A stretch of 64,000 bases of DNA, from contig OY821517.1 in NCBI GenBank assembly GCA_963682025.1, positions 52,775,662-52,839,661 of the forward strand, read 5' to 3'. Origin of the DNA: Cordilura impudica (taxonomy: Eukaryota; Arthropoda; Insecta; Diptera; Scathophagidae). The notes under the pieces were generated by a model. That model was not told the origin of the DNA. It made no database searches and was given only the letters and a program-made list of their open reading frames with translations. Below are positions 53,905 through 64,000 of the stretch, one piece after another (position 1 is the first letter of the stretch; the number at the start of each line of letters is the position of its first letter). A program made the position numbers and the translations under genes.

Positions 53905-55105
53905 TTACAGTACCTTGCCATTAATGATTTTGAAGGTTCTATTACTTTTATAGTTCTGCTGAAATACTATAAAGGATTTTTCGCTAATCATATTATAAAT
54001 GAGTATTATTTGATGTATTGGAAACTGAAATTCAAGTAATTTGAATATTAAACCTGGTATCCATATGCTGTCAAAGGCTTTTTCGATATCTATTAAACAA
54101 GCTCCAGTGCATAGTTTCCTGTTCCAATTCCAATTAATATTGGAAGTGAGTAATTGTATTGCGTTTGTAGTTGAATGCTTGTATTTAAATCCAAACTGTT
54201 TTTCATTTATCAATCCTGTATCATTACAGAATTTGTTTATATTATTGTTAATACACATTTCAAATACTTTGCTTATATTTGGAAGTAAATTTATTGCACG
54301 AAGATTTTGTGGATTACTCGTATCTTTGTTTTTTTTTTTTGCTAAAAGAACAACTTTAGCTTTTTTCCATTTTTGGGGGAAATATGAATTATTTATCATG
54401 TTATTGAAAAGACTACAATATTCGAAAATCATCATTTCTGGAATATTTTTTAATATTAGATTCGGTATTGTGTCAATTCCTGACGATAATTTACCTTTTA
54501 AACGGGAGAAAATATATGTTATTTTTTCCCTCGTTATAAAATAGTCACCGGCTTGTCTTTCATTTAGATTATTGGAACTTTTTTCTGCGTTGAAATGCAT
54601 TATAGTGGATTGGTTATTTTCAAAATTTGTTTTTCTTTCCAAGAATTTATTAAAAGCTTCATCAACTTGTAGTTGTGTACTATTAGTATGATCTATCTGT
54701 GTGCTAGCATGAACTGACTCCAAAAATGATCCAATAGCATCTAACATTTGATCTTGATCTCGTATAATATAATTATTTTTATTAAGTAAATATTCTAAAT
54801 GTTGTGGAATTTTTATGTTCTGAAGAATTAAAGGGCTAAACTTTTTAAAAGTTTTCTTAATTTCTTTAAACATATTTTTCGAATTTTTAGGGTTTACTTT
54901 TGTTAATTTTTCTTGGACGTATTTGTTTAAAACGTTAGCGATATTTTCCATTAAAAGGTTTTTAATTAGTTTCAGTTTAGCTTTAAGTGTATTCAGTGCG
55001 GGTTCTGTTAAGGTATGCTCTAGTCTATTGTGTTTTTTAATTATTTTAAGTATTTTACTTTTTTCTGCGTGCAGCTTTTTTATGATTGGGCTGTTTACTT
55101 TATGA
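53905..55105 (-). pseudogene. RT N-terminal half, long open frame
   Basis: Open without a stop from about 55105 (reading through KSKILKIIKKHNRLEHTL before the first ATG at 54949) to 53905, nearly 400 codons and the longest credible reading frame in the window. Landmarks are SSGIDTIPNLILKNIP, FPQKWKKAKVVLLAKKK, NPQNLRAINLLPNISKVFE, KQFGFKYKHSTTNAIQLL and GACLIDIEKAFDSIWIPGL, the last with the first catalytic Asp. The frame ends where a small deletion removes the start of the GVPQG box (reading INGKVL then stop). The endonuclease upstream is lost. Confidence 0.88.
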
Positions 55106-55139
55106 AAAGTTTATTTAAATAATCATCAGATAATAAAAA

Positions 55140-56203
55140 TCGGTAAAATATAGCACAATTTTATTTCCCAACCCATAGTAGGGTTTCATCTAGTTTACTA
55201 GAACAATTAATTTATTTCAATATGCCAAAATTCAAAGATTGGCCTCGTTGTTCGATTTATTCCAAACTTTTAGCATTAAAGACCTGCACACTTGGTTATT
55301 ATATTTTAAGCGTCACATCTAAAAACTCAACAGCACTTACAAAACGTTTGAATTTTTTTAAAAAATTGTCTTTCATTAGCTTAGGGTCATATGCGACCCC
55401 ATTTCCAAAAGGTTTAATGGGGTCATATTATTTTTTTCAGAAACCAAAGGCTACTAAGATAAAATATAACATTTAAAAGTAGAATACTGATAAATTTTTT
55501 ACACAAAGTATTTAGAAAGAGTACATTTACTGAATATTTCACAAAAAACTAATTTTTTCGAAATCCGCAACAAAAATTCTTTGTAAAAAAAATTCTGCCA
55601 GAGGAATTTACTTAAAAATTCACACAGTTAATCTGTAGCATATATTTAACAAAACTTTAAAGTGGCAGATCCATTTTGAGAAAATTTTTTAGAACTTAAA
55701 AAAGGAGTTTTCAAAATTTTATCAAAAAAATTTTCCATTTTAGGTCTCATTTCGGAATCGGTTAACAACGTAGTAATAAAACAATACCTCATATCTGAGT
55801 ACTCGTAGGTATAGAGACCAAATCAAAAATTATGGCTTTAATCAATTTGTTAAAGTTGAAAAAATTTTCGTCACATATCATGACCTAGAGTTTATTGGCA
55901 CAAAAGTGGTCTGGGGCATTTGTTATTTTTTGTTGAGTTTTTATTCGATTTTGAAGTTATATCATATCATATCACAACTTGTCGAAAAAATTTGACTATA
56001 GCACGAAATTTTCGTAAAATCTGAAAAAAAGTCATATTTTCTCCATATAAACACACTTGAAATTTTCAGTCGCGTTCAGTCGCACCTCTAAATTATTTTG
56101 TGATTGACCCAAATCTTTGTATATATCAATTTTTTTGCTATTCGCATATTTCTAGGGGGTGGGACCGAGAGTTTGAACACTTTTTTATTAAGGGCCACCC
56201 TAA
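55140..56203 (+). mobile_element. Repeat family R3, copy 3
   Basis: The best-preserved R3 copy, from CCCATAGTAGGGTTTCATC to AAGGGCCACCCTAA. Includes GGGTCATATGCGACCCC, ATGGGGTCATATTATTT, TCGAAATCCGCAACAAAAAT and GGCACAAAAGTGGTCTGG. It abuts the truncated 5' end of the neighbouring LINE. No protein is supported. Confidence 0.7.
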
Positions 56204-56389
56204 TGTATATACTAAATTATATACTCTTAATTACTAATTTTAAAAAAAGTAACTATCTAAAATTTTATTTTAGGGGAATTTTTTTCAAATTCACTTAAAT
56301 TTAAAGGTTTTCTTATTTTAGTTAGGGGGAAGAATAAAAGACCTGGCACCACCTTTTTTCAAATTTGGGGAATTTGTCATCGCGAAGTT

Positions 56390-57062
56390 GTTCCCGTGTG
56401 TACCAAATTTCAGAGGAATCCGTTGAAAAATACAAATTTGTATAGCGAACAAATGCATATGGCGACCTTGCCTGGAGTACAGAGATTGTGCGTACCAAAT
56501 TTCAGAGAAATCCGTTGAAAAATAAAAATTTATATAGCGAAAATACATACCAAAGAGCAGAAAATTAATTATATATAAAAAGTGGGCGTAAAAGCAGGTG
56601 TGGCCGATAAAAAGCATTTGGTGATCTTAGCTGGAGTACAGGGATCGTGTGTACCAAATTTCACAGAAATCCGTTAACAAATAAAAATTTGAATAGCGAA
56701 CAAATATACCAAAAAACAGAAAATGAATTTTATATAAAAAGTGGGCGGAAAAGTAGGCGTGGCCGGTAAGATGCATATGGCGACCTTTCCTGGGGCACAG
56801 AGATCATGTGTACCAAATTTCAGGGAAAAATACAAATTTGTATAGCGATCAAACAAACAAACAAACAGGAAATGAATTTTATATATGTATATAGATATAC
56901 ATATATAAGTGAAAGAGTACGTCTTTGAAGTTTATAGCAGGCTACACTTTTGGACAGGATCTGCTTGAAATTTTCCATTATTTGTATGGAACCTCCCGTG
57001 AACATAGGGAGGTAAATTCATAAATTGTGGTAAGTCGTAGCGAAGCACGACAGGTTTTACTA
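56390..57062 (+). mobile_element. Helitron-like 3' part with internal tandem repeats
   Basis: About four partial or full units of roughly 150-165 bp share GTACCAAATTTCAGAG, AATCCGTTGAAAAATA, GTATAGCGAACAAAT, GTGGGCG-AAAAG and GGCGACCTTGCCTGG (about 56395, 56485, 56650, 56810). They are followed by GAACCTCCCGTGAACATAGG and a 3' end with the hairpin GTCGTAGCGAAGCACGAC, a short spacer and CTAGTT. Hairpin plus CTAG is the Helitron-type end. The 5' end is not defined. Confidence 0.6.
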
Positions 57063-57079
57063 GTTATAAATAATACACA

Positions 57080-57260
57080 GTCTGTCAAGAAAGAGTTTTG
57101 ACATATTTAGTACAATTTTTTGAAGACGAAACCTCAATTAATGTGATGGCCGCAATAGGCCGAGTGGTTCGCACTACTAAGGTTTAAAATATTCGTCATA
57201 ATCTGCAGCAGCTTGGTATTGAACTTAACGCCTTTAGACCAAATTGGTGTGGAATGACGA
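57080..57260 (+). other. Coding-like orphan fragment
   Basis: One frame reads EDETSINVMAAIGRVVRTTKV, a stop, then NIRHNLQQLGIELNAFRPNW. It looks like decayed protein sequence because of its non-AT-biased composition, but I cannot name the family. Confidence 0.25.
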
Positions 57261-58000
57261 ATGTAGAAATACTGCGATAAAAAACCAATCATAGTGGAAA
57301 AAGTTTACATGCAACGGAACATGTGTGCATGGGTACATATTTATCAGCGATGTATACACATTTTTGCTTGCTTGTTGATATATTTTTTTTTACATGTAAA
57401 CATACAAGCAAACAAGAATGCTTATGATAATTGTATTTACATTTATGCTGATTACATTTATTAGTTGCTTTCGATATAAAAAGCACGAAAATACCTAATA
57501 TTTTTATTTATTATCTCATATATTTTAAATATATTTGTAAAAAATCTAGCCATGATAATGTGAAATCTGGCCTTATTTACGACGTGTTTTTTACATAGTA
57601 TGTATGTCAAATTTTCCCACTGCAAAAGTTGTACACATCGTGAGATACATATGAAACATTGCATATGTGCAATACGAGTGAAAAGTCACATGTACATTTT
57701 TCAATTAGCAGAGGTTTATTTTAACATGACAATACATATGAAGATACAACACTGCTTGTGGCAGAAGAAAAGCAGAGTATATTAAAAATAATAATATCTG
57801 TGGTCACAAGCATTAACCGTTTCTATAATTATTTCATTGAGATCATTAATATGTGAATCTATTTCAGAATTTAAAAATTTATTTTATTTTTTTTTTTTTT
57901 TTTTATTTTTTAAAATTTTTTTTTCGAAAGACTGGAGACATAGCTATCTAAACTGTATGGGACAAATTTTGCTAATAACAATAGGTAAAAAGTTACATCA
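57261..58000. other. No gene recognised; poly-T tract
   Basis: AT-rich with a long T-run at about 57884-57904. Short frames only. Confidence 0.4.
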
Positions 58001-58220
58001 GAGAGTTCTTGACCGATCTTGTTGAAAAATTGTGTTTAAACTACTATCCAATAAAACTAACCTTGGTGCGAAATTCATCCCAATCGGAGGACATCGGTAG
58101 TCACGCACAGTCACGGCGTGATCTAGATGTCATTTCCACTCATCCCATCGATCTGAAACTTGGTTATACTTGCTGTAAAGAAAAATTAACTTTGACATAG
58201 TCACGCACAGTCACGGAGAG
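58001..58220 (+). repeat. 100 bp-spaced AGTCACGCACAGTCACGG repeat
   Basis: The 18-base phrase occurs at 58099-58116 and again at 58199-58216. The sequence between and around is not obviously repeated, so these may be two remnants of a diverged tandem array. Confidence 0.5.
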
Positions 58221-58339
58221 ATTAATAACTTTAATATTGTCTTACCGATATTAATTTTATATACCATATTAGAAAGATAAATTTATATTGATTACGATTC
58301 TGTACTCACTTGGTTGGAAAAAGTACACTTAAGAAAATT

Positions 58340-58534
58340 TTTCTTAAATAAAAACCCCAAAAAAGTCATTTTTCCCCATATAATAACTTTTTATTAATTC
58401 AAGGTCAATCCGGCACGTCTTTCCCTTATCCGATCTGACTCAAATATTGCAGAGCATGTTTTTTTTGTTTAAGGTATATTTCTAGGGGGAGTTACGGTCG
58501 AAATTCGCATGTTTCCAAAATAAGGAACACCCTA
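58340..58534 (+). mobile_element. R3-related 3' end
   Basis: AAAAAGTCATTTTTCCCCAT, then ATATTTCTAGGGGGAG and an end AAGGAACACCCTA follow the order of the R3 terminal region with strong divergence. Confidence 0.5.
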
Positions 58535-58633
58535 TTCCACATACATATCATAAAATTAAACTATTAATAAGCATCTTAATAAACATATTCGCTTAAAGAA
58601 GGGAATTCAATCAACTGAAAATTCGATATCCAA

Positions 58634-59110
58634 ATGCTAAATGACCCCAACGTCAAAACTACCCACACTCAGGCCCTGAGAAAATCAGCAGAAACCAACC
58701 AAACTCTTACTGACGAATTTGAAAATGTGAGGGACCTTATATGTGATGTTGCAGCAAATCATATTGGATATAAAATCCGCGAAAGAATCCGTGGGTATCC
58801 GATACAACGTGGAAACTTATAACTACGATAAAATAAACTAAGTCTCAAATAAACGATGCGAGAACCAGCTTGGAAAAATCCAGACTGCAGGCCAACTACA
58901 GTTCTATTGATAGAGAAGTTAAGCGTAGCGCGATTGGAGACAAACGTAAATGGGCGGAAAACCTTGGCACAGAATCATAAATTGCAGCCGAGTCAGGCAG
59001 AATACGCGACTTTTATAAAACAGTCTAAAAATACACAGTTTCAAATTTGGGCATATCATTACGCCAACACGCTAAAATAGCAGAAATAAAAATCCACAAG
59101 GCTCCAGGAC
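58634..59110 (+). pseudogene. RTE linker region
   Basis: Two damaged frames: LNDPNVKTTHTQALRKSAE with DLICDVAANHIGYKIRER (58634-58822), and REPAWKNPDCRPTTV onward to QIWAYHYANTLK (58856-59080). The words NDPNVK and IGYK fit the linker upstream of RTE reverse transcriptases, where a DNA-related role is presumed. Stops separate the two, and the endonuclease itself is absent. Confidence 0.6.
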
Positions 59111-60341
59111 CTGACAACATCAATCTTGAGCTGTTAAAAGCAGACCCCCCAAACAAGTGCCTTCCTGCTCCAAAATGTGGGTAAAAGACTGTGGGACAAT
59201 ATTGAGCTTTCCGTCCATTTAAAGGAGGACTTGATCATCAACTTACCGAAGAAAAGTGATATCACAGAATGAAGAGGAATTACACTTCTAAGCATGATGA
59301 ACAAGATAATCGCTAACATTATAAATAGAAGACTTTCTGACACCCTTGATAAAGACTTTCGTTTTGAACAGGTAGGTTTTAGATCTCAAAACTCTTGATT
59401 AGACCATATAAAAAGCTTCCGCATTATAATTGAGCAGTCAGTCGAATGGAGATCGCCCCTTTACCTGGTCTTTATCGATTTCGAAAAAACTTTTGATACA
59501 CTTTCACACGATACTATTTGGAAAGCATTCACCTGTAAAGGCGTTCCTAGAAAAATATTAGAGATTATCCAGGAGATGTACAGAAACGCAAATTGTTGCA
59601 TACTGCACCAAAATTCCATAAGCGCAAAGGTTTCTGTTAAAGCGGGTGTTCGACAAGGCTGCATATTATCAGCGTTACTTTTTAACGTTGTGCGGGACAT
59701 CGTTATAACAAATGCAACGGCCAACAACAGAGGCATAACATGGGGACTAGGCGAAAGTTTGGCCGATCTTGACTATATCGACGACATATGCTTTATAACA
59801 CATACATAGGTACTCCGATATGTTAGAAAGCCTCAAAATGGTAGAGACAGAAGCTGCAAAGGCAGGACTCAGAATAAATATTCCTAAGAGAATAAACTCC
59901 ACATGCAACAGGCCATTCTCCATCGAAAACATTCAAATACAGGATGGTAACCTCTTTTGCTACTTGGGTAGTGTCATAACAGTGACTGGAGGAACTTCTG
60001 ACGATGTATTGAATCGCACTATGAAAGCCCGGGAAGCATTCGGCCAACTAAGCGTATTGTGGAAATCACCAGTCATCTCCACCTACATAAAAATTGGCAT
60101 CTCCATTTCATGTGTGAAATCTGTTCTGCTTTATGGGTGCGAAGCATGGAAGATGGTTACCAAAGATGTGAACAACCTGCAAGTCTTCTCCAACAAATGC
60201 CTGAGAAGAATATTAAGAATTTTTTGGCCCAACAGGATATCGAACACACAACTCTGGGAACGTACTCATCAGAGCCAAATAGAAATCGAAGTGTTGAGAA
60301 GGAAATGGCGCTGGATTGGCCATGCGATGATCTCCAGATGA
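59110..60341 (+). pseudogene. RTE reverse transcriptase
   Basis: Segments in order are KAPGPDNINLELLK-like (about 59100), LPKKSDITEXRGITLLSMM (about 59245-59300, with an in-frame stop), VFIDFEKTFDTLSHDTIW holding the first catalytic Asp (about 59470), VRQGCILSALLFNVV, and LDYIDDICFITHT (about 59770) with the catalytic Asp pair. They are followed in the 59820-60341 frame by KAGLRINIPKR, CYLGSVITVTGGTSDDV, KSVLLYGCEAWK and RRILRIFWPNRISNTQLW. A stop at TAG about 59810 and others upstream inactivate it. The C-terminal RKWRWIGHAM is typical. Confidence 0.87.
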
Positions 60342-60530
60342 TGTCAGCCGTAATGCTATATAGTGGTACCCACAAGGCAGTAGAAGAAGAGAACGGACAG
60401 CACACACTTGGCGAAGACAATTAGATTTAGAAACGTCGAGAGTAGGCAAAACCAGGAATTAAATAAAGAGCCTTGCACCAAGTAGAAACGAATGGCGAAT
60501 GTTAAGGCCCTATGCTCCTAACAGGAACTA
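60342..60530 (+). pseudogene. RTE C-terminus
   Basis: A frame after 60341 continues KAVEEENGQHTLGED (60370-60424), and a later one reads APSRNEWRMLRPYAPNRN before a stop at about 60533. The last phrase is a common end of RTE-type polyproteins. It contains a stop and a frame change. Confidence 0.65.
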
Positions 60531-60554
60531 AAGGAATGAATACAAATATATATA

Positions 60555-60881
60555 CTAGCAGATTCCAGCCCTCGAAATTCGAGTGCAAATTCTAGGAAAT
60601 TTTACTTTTTCATTAAATAAAGACCCTAAAGTTATGCTAATTAATTATAGCCAATCCACAAGTCAACACACACACATAGCATTTTATAACTTTGTGTATG
60701 TGTTAGTAGCAAATTTAAATGCAATTTACTCAAAACAAAGGAATAAATTAAAAAAACTGTAAATCTGCAAAAGACTACAAAGAAATACCTTTCAAATAAT
60801 ATACGTTTGGTCAAAATCGGGATAAAACGGTAGAACAAAACATCGGTCTCAAGAAATCGCCTAGCCTATTAATATTATAGA
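60555..60881 (-). mobile_element. Helitron-like repeat copy
   Basis: Reverse orientation: CTAGCAGATTCCAGCCCTCG with the hairpin, GAAATTCGAGTGCAAATTC, through AAATCGCCTAGCC and TATTAATATTATAGA at the 5' end. It is 327 bp, slightly shorter than the 375 bp full copy because of internal deletions. Confidence 0.75.
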
Positions 60882-60889
60882 TATGCGAA

Positions 60890-62393
60890 TATACATTATT
60901 TTTTTATGAAATTAAAAAAAAAATACAACAAATTTATTATTTGTCAGATATATGTTTATAGTCTAAATCTAACTATTAAAATATTTAGACATTCGTTTTC
61001 TACTTAAATAAAATTTTTATTTGCTCATGTTAAGTATTTAACAGAAACTGTTCACCTTCTCTGTTAAAAATTTTATGATATTTAGATTTTATCGACATTT
61101 ATCTTCACACCCTTTTTGTATGATCGCTTACATCCGAATAACGGATTTGCAAATGAAAAACAAGATCCAATTCTGACCTAACTTAACTTACCTATGGGCT
61201 TTCCATGATCAATTAATTATCATATTTGCAAATCTGAATGTTATTATTTCGTCTGTAATGAAATAATCCATTTTTGTAGAAGTATTTCATTTTTCTTCTT
61301 CAGCAATTCCATACTTATATCACTTCACTATTTCTTAAATCTTATAGACTCCTAACTGTCTGTCAAATTTGTTTTTTACCTAAAGAAAAGGTGTTGCAAA
61401 AATAATTATGCATATTGTAATTTTTCGTACTTCCCAAAAATCATCAAATCAATCATTTTAGGTGTATTTGTTTTTGTAAGCAATTATATACGAGTTTGTT
61501 TTGTTTCTTATTTTTTGGGTTGCACTTAAAATAAAAGGCATGTAATAAATGTCCTGCGGTTTTGACTTTGGTCATCATACTGACAAACGTTAAGAAAAAA
61601 AAAAAAAATCTGAAGAAAACATAACTCCTAACTAACAACACACTACTTGAATTTTGAAGTATGATCAGATTTTGTTGTTTTCAATAAATACATAAATACA
61701 TAAGACAACACTCGCACTCACATAATCTTTTATAGTTGCTTAAGCACTATTTTAATGTGAACTCATGTACAGCTGCTCAATCTATTTGCCCAGTCTCAAT
61801 CTCAGTCTCTCAGGCACTTATCTTAGTTTTAAGTGTTGCAACTCTGTGGGTGAGGAGGAATTATGTTTTGTGTTGGGTAAAAAGTAAAAGACTAAAGTGA
61901 AGGTACTTCAGTCTTAAGGCTATAGAGTGTTGTCGTTAGGAACTGAAGATGACAATAAATGTTATGTAATAACTAGTCTCCATACACTTGAGTAGAAAAA
62001 TTGTTGTCTATGTTTTTCGAATGTTTATTCATAATGATTTTTTTTTATTTAATAATTACCGCAAAACTTTTCCAGTATCTGTCATAAATCATCATCTTAT
62101 TAAATGAAGATTCTTAATGAATTCATGTCTTAAATTCCTTTAATCTTTAAGATTGTGTCAACACCTACCAAATTTATCAAGATACGAGTATTTGTTAAGT
62201 AGTTTAAATAATTATCAACTGCTTACTAAAGTGTTTTAAACGGAGCCATTTCAAAATGCAAATGTAAATTATTTTTTGAAAATAATGAGTTTTTTATGTT
62301 AACATACTTCTTTTTAAATTTTTTTTTACATCACTGATACTTCACTTATTTAAACTTCAGATTCATTTAATATTCATTTAGGTTTTGAGCGTT
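60890..62393. other. No gene recognised
   Basis: AT-rich, apparently single-copy DNA similar in texture to 48955-50985. A-runs near 61594. No domain, splice pattern or RNA gene can be supported. Confidence 0.4.
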
Positions 62394-62815
62394 GTTATAC
62401 CCTATAACACTATGTGGTCAGGGTAAAATGACTTTGTGCTGATATTTGTAAATACCAAAAATATTTGATCTAGATCTATTTTCTATTATGCTGATAGACG
62501 TAGAATCACTTTCTGAGTCAATTTAGCGATACCCGTCCGTCCATCCGTCCGTGTGTGTGTCCATGTAACTAAACCTTGTTTTCAAACTGAGAATAGCAAA
62601 TATGAATGTATTTTGATGAAATTTAGCATATAAGCTTATATCGGTCATAGGATGAACGCTATTGAAACTGGTTAAAATCGGTTCATATTCAGATCTAGTC
62701 GCTATACAAATAACCCCTATGAGATCGACTTAAATTGCCATAATATCTCGGTCAAACTGGATTTGGGTATGTTTATTACATCCATTAATCATCATACAAA
62801 TGGTATATGTACCTT
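62394..62815 (+). mobile_element. GTCY repeat, 5' half
   Basis: TTATACCCTATAACACTATG, GGTCAGGGTAAAATGAC, array CCGTCCGTCCATCCGTCCG, TGTATTTTGATGAAATTTAG and GATGAACGCTATTG. It ends within the middle of the family, where a retrotransposon begins. Confidence 0.75.
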
Positions 62816-62829
62816 AAAAAGACAAGATA

Positions 62830-64000
62830 GTTCATTTGCTGATTCTCCGGAAGAAACTTGTGAACTTCTATAGGAAACACACTTTCCAGGATGTTTTCCC
62901 ACTAACAGATCTCTCTCTGTCGTGAAACCCACCCTAACTAAAGGGAATATCCGTTTAGCGGACAACATTTTTCAGAGGAATCGGGTTGGATGGGCGATAA
63001 ATTGTTTCTCTCCATTCAAATCACCCGGACCGGACTGTATATATCCATGTTTACTGCAGGTAGTGACGGATATCATCATCCCACAACTAACTAAACTTCT
63101 TAAATCTTGTCTTCTACATGGTTTTGTGTCATCAATATGAAGAGAAGTGAAAGTAGTGAAAGTATAAACTCAAGGTAGGCAGGAAATCTGAACAGCTACC
63201 TAAATCATATATACCGATTAGTCTAAGGTCTTTTTCCTGAAGGAAATGGAGAAAGTTCCGGACCATCATATCAGGGACACTTACCTGTCACGCAAACCTA
63301 TTCATGGCCTACAGTTTGCGTACCAACAAGGTAAATCCATGGGATCAGCTGTCCATAATATTGTCGCAATGATAGAAAAGGCACTTGATGCCAAACAGAT
63401 ATCTCTCTGTGCCTTCATTGATATACAAGGCGGTCGATAATATGTCATGTAGGGCAATTGAAGAGGCCTTGTTGAGAAAAAATATTTCTCCAGTCATAAT
63501 TAGTTGGATGAGTTACTGTGGGAACTTAATAACTTCGTATTCAGAACCTTCCGCTATGCAGACGATCTTGTTATCTCTGTGACCGGCTTCGACGAGAACA
63601 CAATATCGGAGCGTATGCAGCAGACTCTGAATTATACCCTCAATTGGTGTCAGAAAAAAGGGTTACCTATGAACCCATCACTAAACGAAGGAAACTCAAC
63701 CTTGTGAAACCAAGTCTGAACGGCTTGACAATAGGTTTCTCAGATGAGGTCAAATATCTTGGGGTTACCCTGGATAAATCCCTCACATGGATCAACCACT
63801 TATATCAAATTACGAAAAGCTCCTAGGGCTTTATACGCGTGTCAAAGGCTCTTTGGTATATCGTGGGGTCTAAAACACCACATAATCAACTGGTCGTTCA
63901 AAACTATTGGGAAACCAATGGTTACCTACTGTGCTCTTGTATGGTGGGCAAAGATTGAGCAAGCGAATGCTAAGACAATCCTGAACAAGGTCGAATACAT
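62830..64000 (+). pseudogene. Non-LTR retrotransposon RT, cut by window end (R1/LOA/I-like)
   Basis: Readable in order: a linker (ETHFPGCFPT, VGWAINCFSPF), KSPGPDCIYPCLLQ, a region with stops near 63140-63230, FAYQQGKSMGSAVHNIV, a frame change near 63435, FRYADDLVISVTGFDEN with the catalytic Asp pair, and GLPMNPSLNEGNSTL. A further frame follows with VKYLGVTLDKSLTWINHL, then YACQRLFGISWGLKHHI and VTYCALVWWAKIEQANAK continuing out of the window. The pattern resembles R1/LOA or I-superfamily elements. Several indels and stops make it inactive. Between 63435 and 63550 the RT fold (the VPQG box) is missing, so an internal deletion is likely. Confidence 0.78.

Larger units (their letters stand above)
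52598..55110 (-). mobile_element. Jockey-superfamily non-LTR retrotransposon, 5'-truncated
   Basis: The coding strand runs leftwards from about 55110 to an A-rich tail at 52600-52615, preceded by AATAAATAAACG (a polyadenylation-type signal). Only the part after the endonuclease survives: linker, RT and C-terminal domain. The wording (SLFYSKHIKSK, YQSLIRPILTYGCPIW) is that of jockey-superfamily RTs. It is distinct from the jockey element at 30380-33773. Confidence 0.87.
58590..60535 (+). mobile_element. RTE-type non-LTR retrotransposon, truncated
   Basis: The order is a degraded endonuclease-RT linker, RT with a YIDD-type active site, and a C-terminal segment, ending GTTAAGGCCCTATGCTCCTA plus AACTAAAGGAATGAATAC without a long A-tail, which is common for RTE. 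The RT wording (VRQGCILSALLFNVV, LDYIDDICFITHT) is characteristic of RTE/RTE-X-type elements. It is directly followed by a Helitron-like copy at 60555. Confidence 0.82.

Noticed and set aside
57155..57200. Possible tRNA-like segment (GGCCGAGTGGTTCGC)
   Set aside because: No acceptor stem, anticodon arm or T arm can be formed around it; the words alone are not enough.

Overview
The window is eukaryotic nuclear DNA, strongly AT-rich, and almost certainly from a fly (Diptera). The evidence is the transposon set: jockey-type and RTE-type non-LTR retrotransposons, a DD41D (rosa-like) mariner, a piggyBac, a hAT, Helitron-like repeats, and many copies of a repeat carrying GTCC/GTCT arrays of the kind described in dipterans as mini-me. 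No bacterial-style operon, CRISPR array, rRNA or tRNA was seen, and I could not support any intact host gene. The best reading is a heterochromatin-like or intergenic/intronic stretch built by repeated and nested transposon insertion.

Layout, left to right. 0-3.2 kb: a broken coding remnant at the edge, then a 2.2 kb TIR element (782-3008, TA duplication) with spliced-gene-like remnants, inserted between two units of a minisatellite. 5.6-8.7 kb: a Helitron-like repeat and a decayed non-LTR retrotransposon (LINE copy 1). 9-11.1 kb: a degenerate tandem array split by a 1.06 kb long-TIR element, then a mariner fragment. 11.3-16.3 kb: GTCY repeats, a 127 bp tandem duplication, a 370 bp ATCCCAGT-ended TIR element, and a hAT element (14147-15291) with TIRs and an 8 bp target duplication. 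16.7-20.8 kb: dispersed repeats, one with a hammerhead-ribozyme-like core. 20.9-22.9 and 26.7-27.4 kb: two A-rich satellite arrays that share a lead-in sequence. 22.95-24.24 kb: a 1.29 kb mariner with both TIRs. 26.4-30.3 kb: five GTCY repeat copies and a second mariner remnant. 30.4-33.8 kb: a jockey element. 36.06-39.59 kb: a 3.5 kb piggyBac with TTAA on both sides and a nested GTCY repeat. 40.5-45 kb: LINE copy 2 inside a GTCY repeat, then a full GTCY copy. 45-52 kb: repeat family R3, inverted repeats, a Helitron split by another ATCCCAGT-type element, a foldback element and more Helitron copies. 52.6-55.1 kb: a 5'-truncated jockey-superfamily element with a long RT reading frame. 55.1-58.5 kb: R3 and a Helitron-like end with tandem repeats. 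58.6-60.5 kb: an RTE-type element. 62.4-64 kb: a GTCY copy and a further non-LTR element cut by the window edge.

The genes do not form a pathway. All recognisable proteins are transposases or reverse transcriptases, and each is broken by stops or frameshifts, so mobility here would depend on copies elsewhere. The most informative content is structural: nested insertions with recoverable empty sites, TIR families whose arms are filled with short palindromes, satellite arrays with a common boundary, and a possible self-cleaving RNA motif. Coordinates of repeat edges come from reading by eye and may be off by several bases unless a target duplication fixes them.
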